Positions 63,127 to 64,000 of a stretch of DNA of 64,000 nt are shown piece after piece. The stretch's first letter is position 1. Each line of letters begins with the position of its first letter. A program made the translations under genes and the position numbers. The notes beneath the pieces are model-generated. The model did no database searches, was not told where the DNA came from, and saw nothing but the letters and a program-made list of their open reading frames with translations. The DNA is from Kribbella catacumbae DSM 19601 (GTDB lineage Bacteria; Actinomycetota; Actinomycetes; Propionibacteriales; Kribbellaceae). Where the stretch lies: the NCBI RefSeq assembly GCF_000372465.1, contig NZ_AQUZ01000021.1, forward strand, positions 1 through 64,000, in the 5' to 3' direction.

Positions 63127-63590
63127 AGGATCACCGTCAGTAGAGCCGCAGCGAACAGGCACAGGTGGTGGAAGGACTGGTCCAGGGAGTAACCGGCGGT
63201 CCCGAGTGAGGGGTTGTCGTCGTAGGCGTTGCCGTTGCGGTCGGTCCCGGTCCGGGGTACTCCCAGCCGCAGGAAGTCGGCCTTGCCGATCCAGCGGGCG
63301 AACCGCTCCAGGTACACGCGGCGGTCGGCGAGGTAGTGGGTAGTGGCGGACAGGAACTGGCCGGTCAGGAAGCCGAGCCAGCTCAACGGCAGGTCGAGCA
63401 CCTGCCAGACCAGCAGGCCGAACAGGGCAGTGGTGGCGGTGTAGGTGGCGACGTGGCGAAGGCAGGCCAGCGCGCCGACGCGGCCGGGCTTGCCCTTGCA
63501 GGTGGCCTGATGGTGGGTCTGGATCCAGTGGTCGGCCACCGTGTGAGCCGTCAGGAGGGCCGCGAGATAGGCGGCAAAGGCGGCGGTCAT
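63123..63590 (-). CDS. DUF3307-like membrane protein
   Basis: A 155-residue protein with about four hydrophobic helices. The start LLTAHTVADHWIQTHHQATCKGKPG with its His/Asp pattern and the later FLTGQFLSATTHYLADRR resemble DUF3307. Its function is unknown. The start is ATG 63590, overlapping the next gene's stop. Confidence 0.65.
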   Translation of the reverse strand: MTAAFAAYLAALLTAHTVADHWIQTHHQATCKGKPGRVGALACLRHVATYTATTALFGLLVWQVLDLPLSWLGFLTGQFLSATTHYLADRRVYLERFARWIGKADFLRLGVPRTGTDRNGNAYDDNPSLGTAGYSLDQSFHHLCLFAAALLTVIL

Positions 63591-63835
63591 GCCACGTCCT
63601 CCGACTCCCGGTCGGTGGCGGCCAGCTCACGGGCGCCCTTCAGGACCTGGTGCTCAGCGCGGCGGACACGGCGCCGGTCCAGCTCCGAGGCGGCTGGGCC
63701 ATCGTTGATCTCCCTGATCTCGGCGTCCAGCAGCTCCAAGTCGGCCGCGATCTGCGGCCACTCCTGCTCAATCTTGGCCAGGTCGGCCGCGGTTGGCTCC
63801 TCGCCGCTGACGGGCGAAAGGTGGATGATGCTCAT
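63587..63835 (-). CDS. DUF6284-like small protein
   Basis: An 82-residue helical protein: SIIHLSPVSGEEPTAADLAKIEQEWPQIAADLELLDAEI, then RRRVRRAEHQVL. It resembles DUF6284 proteins of actinomycete elements. ATG 63835 has AAGGAG 8 bases upstream, which decides against an in-frame start at 63913. Confidence 0.65.
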   Translation of the reverse strand: MSIIHLSPVSGEEPTAADLAKIEQEWPQIAADLELLDAEIREINDGPAASELDRRRVRRAEHQVLKGARELAATDRESEDVA

Positions 63836-63926
63836 TGGGTTGTGCTCCTTCAGGAAAGTGGATTGGTGCGACCCAGACGCCTCGGCGGCAGCCACCGCCG
63901 GGGCGTCACTCATGTCAGGGGAAATC

Positions 63927-64000
63927 TCAGAACCACGGGTTCCGCTTCGGCTTCTTCGGCGTCTTCTTGCCGTTGACGATCTGATCGCCACTGCCGGTGT
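63927..64000 (-). CDS. C-terminal end of a further element gene (partial)
   Basis: The minus strand is open from the window edge to TGA 63927 and encodes a basic tail (VNGKKTPKKPKRNPWF). The rest of the gene lies beyond the window, so the product is unknown. Confidence 0.45.
   Translation of the reverse strand, partial: TGSGDQIVNGKKTPKKPKRNPWF

Larger units (their letters stand above)
54465..64000 (-). mobile_element. Integrative element (AICE-like) at tRNA-Phe, left part
   Basis: From the tRNA-Phe end to the right window edge all genes point leftward: integrase, excisionase, DUF3631 ATPase, prim-pol, small accessory genes, an FtsK/SpoIIIE transfer ATPase, a DUF2637-like membrane protein and further small proteins. 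This is the gene set of actinomycete integrative and conjugative elements, in which a prim-pol and an ATPase replace a classical Rep. The right end and its att site lie outside the window, so the exact ends and activity are unknown. Confidence 0.8.

Overview
The window is high-GC DNA from an actinomycete. Actinobacterial families dominate: a SARP/BTAD regulator, an F420-type LLM oxidoreductase, a SigB/SigF-type sigma factor, a class F sortase, a polyprenol-phosphate mannose synthase and a Glu-Asp-Phe tRNA cluster followed by an actinomycete integrative element. My best guess is Kribbella or a close relative; this rests on gene content and on the frequent word GCAGTAC, and no rRNA is present to confirm it. 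Stop/start overlaps of the ATGA or GTGA type are common, so most genes sit in translationally coupled operons.

Left part (1-13 kb): a long hairpin at the left edge, a secreted trypsin, a Tat-exported FAD amine/amino-acid oxidase coupled to an exported RidA-like protein, a MerR-type regulator with a leaderless-looking promoter coupled to a VIT/vWA protein, a TetR / LLM oxidoreductase / malate synthase operon, and two surface-glycan genes that overlap by 146 bases. A 25-bp tandem repeat begins at the stop codon of the second glycan gene. Small enzymes follow, with an aldo/keto reductase remnant.

Middle part (14-26 kb): the main accessory feature is a five-gene, fully overlapping minus-strand operon: SWIM zinc-finger protein, DUF5691, MoxR-type AAA+ ATPase, DUF5682 and a vWA protein. 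It is probably a MoxR-vWA chaperone-like machine with an enzyme-like DUF5682 subunit; its biological role is unknown. A carboxylesterase remnant, an alpha/beta hydrolase divergent from a SARP/BTAD regulator, and a holin-family protein lacking its membrane core lie downstream.

Right chromosomal part (27-54 kb): LysR, a stress-type sigma factor and a lone LigD 3'-phosphoesterase; a large secreted glycoside hydrolase-like protein; cell-wall enzymes; a sortase/DUF4397 surface pair; an MFS exporter; neutral ceramidase; CPBP protease; an AlkD gene that appears to start at CTG; a STAS / CheB / STAS-HATPase / CheR-PAS signalling operon without chemotaxis genes; LacI, a sedoheptulose-phosphate isomerase, a mannosyl transferase and two metallopeptidases.

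From 54.5 kb to the right edge lies an integrative element downstream of tRNA-Phe: tyrosine integrase, excisionase, DUF3631 ATPase, prim-pol, small accessory genes, FtsK-type transfer ATPase and a DUF2637-like membrane protein. It runs off the window, so its right attachment site is not visible. Intergenic DNA also holds several long palindromes, two of which recur within the window.
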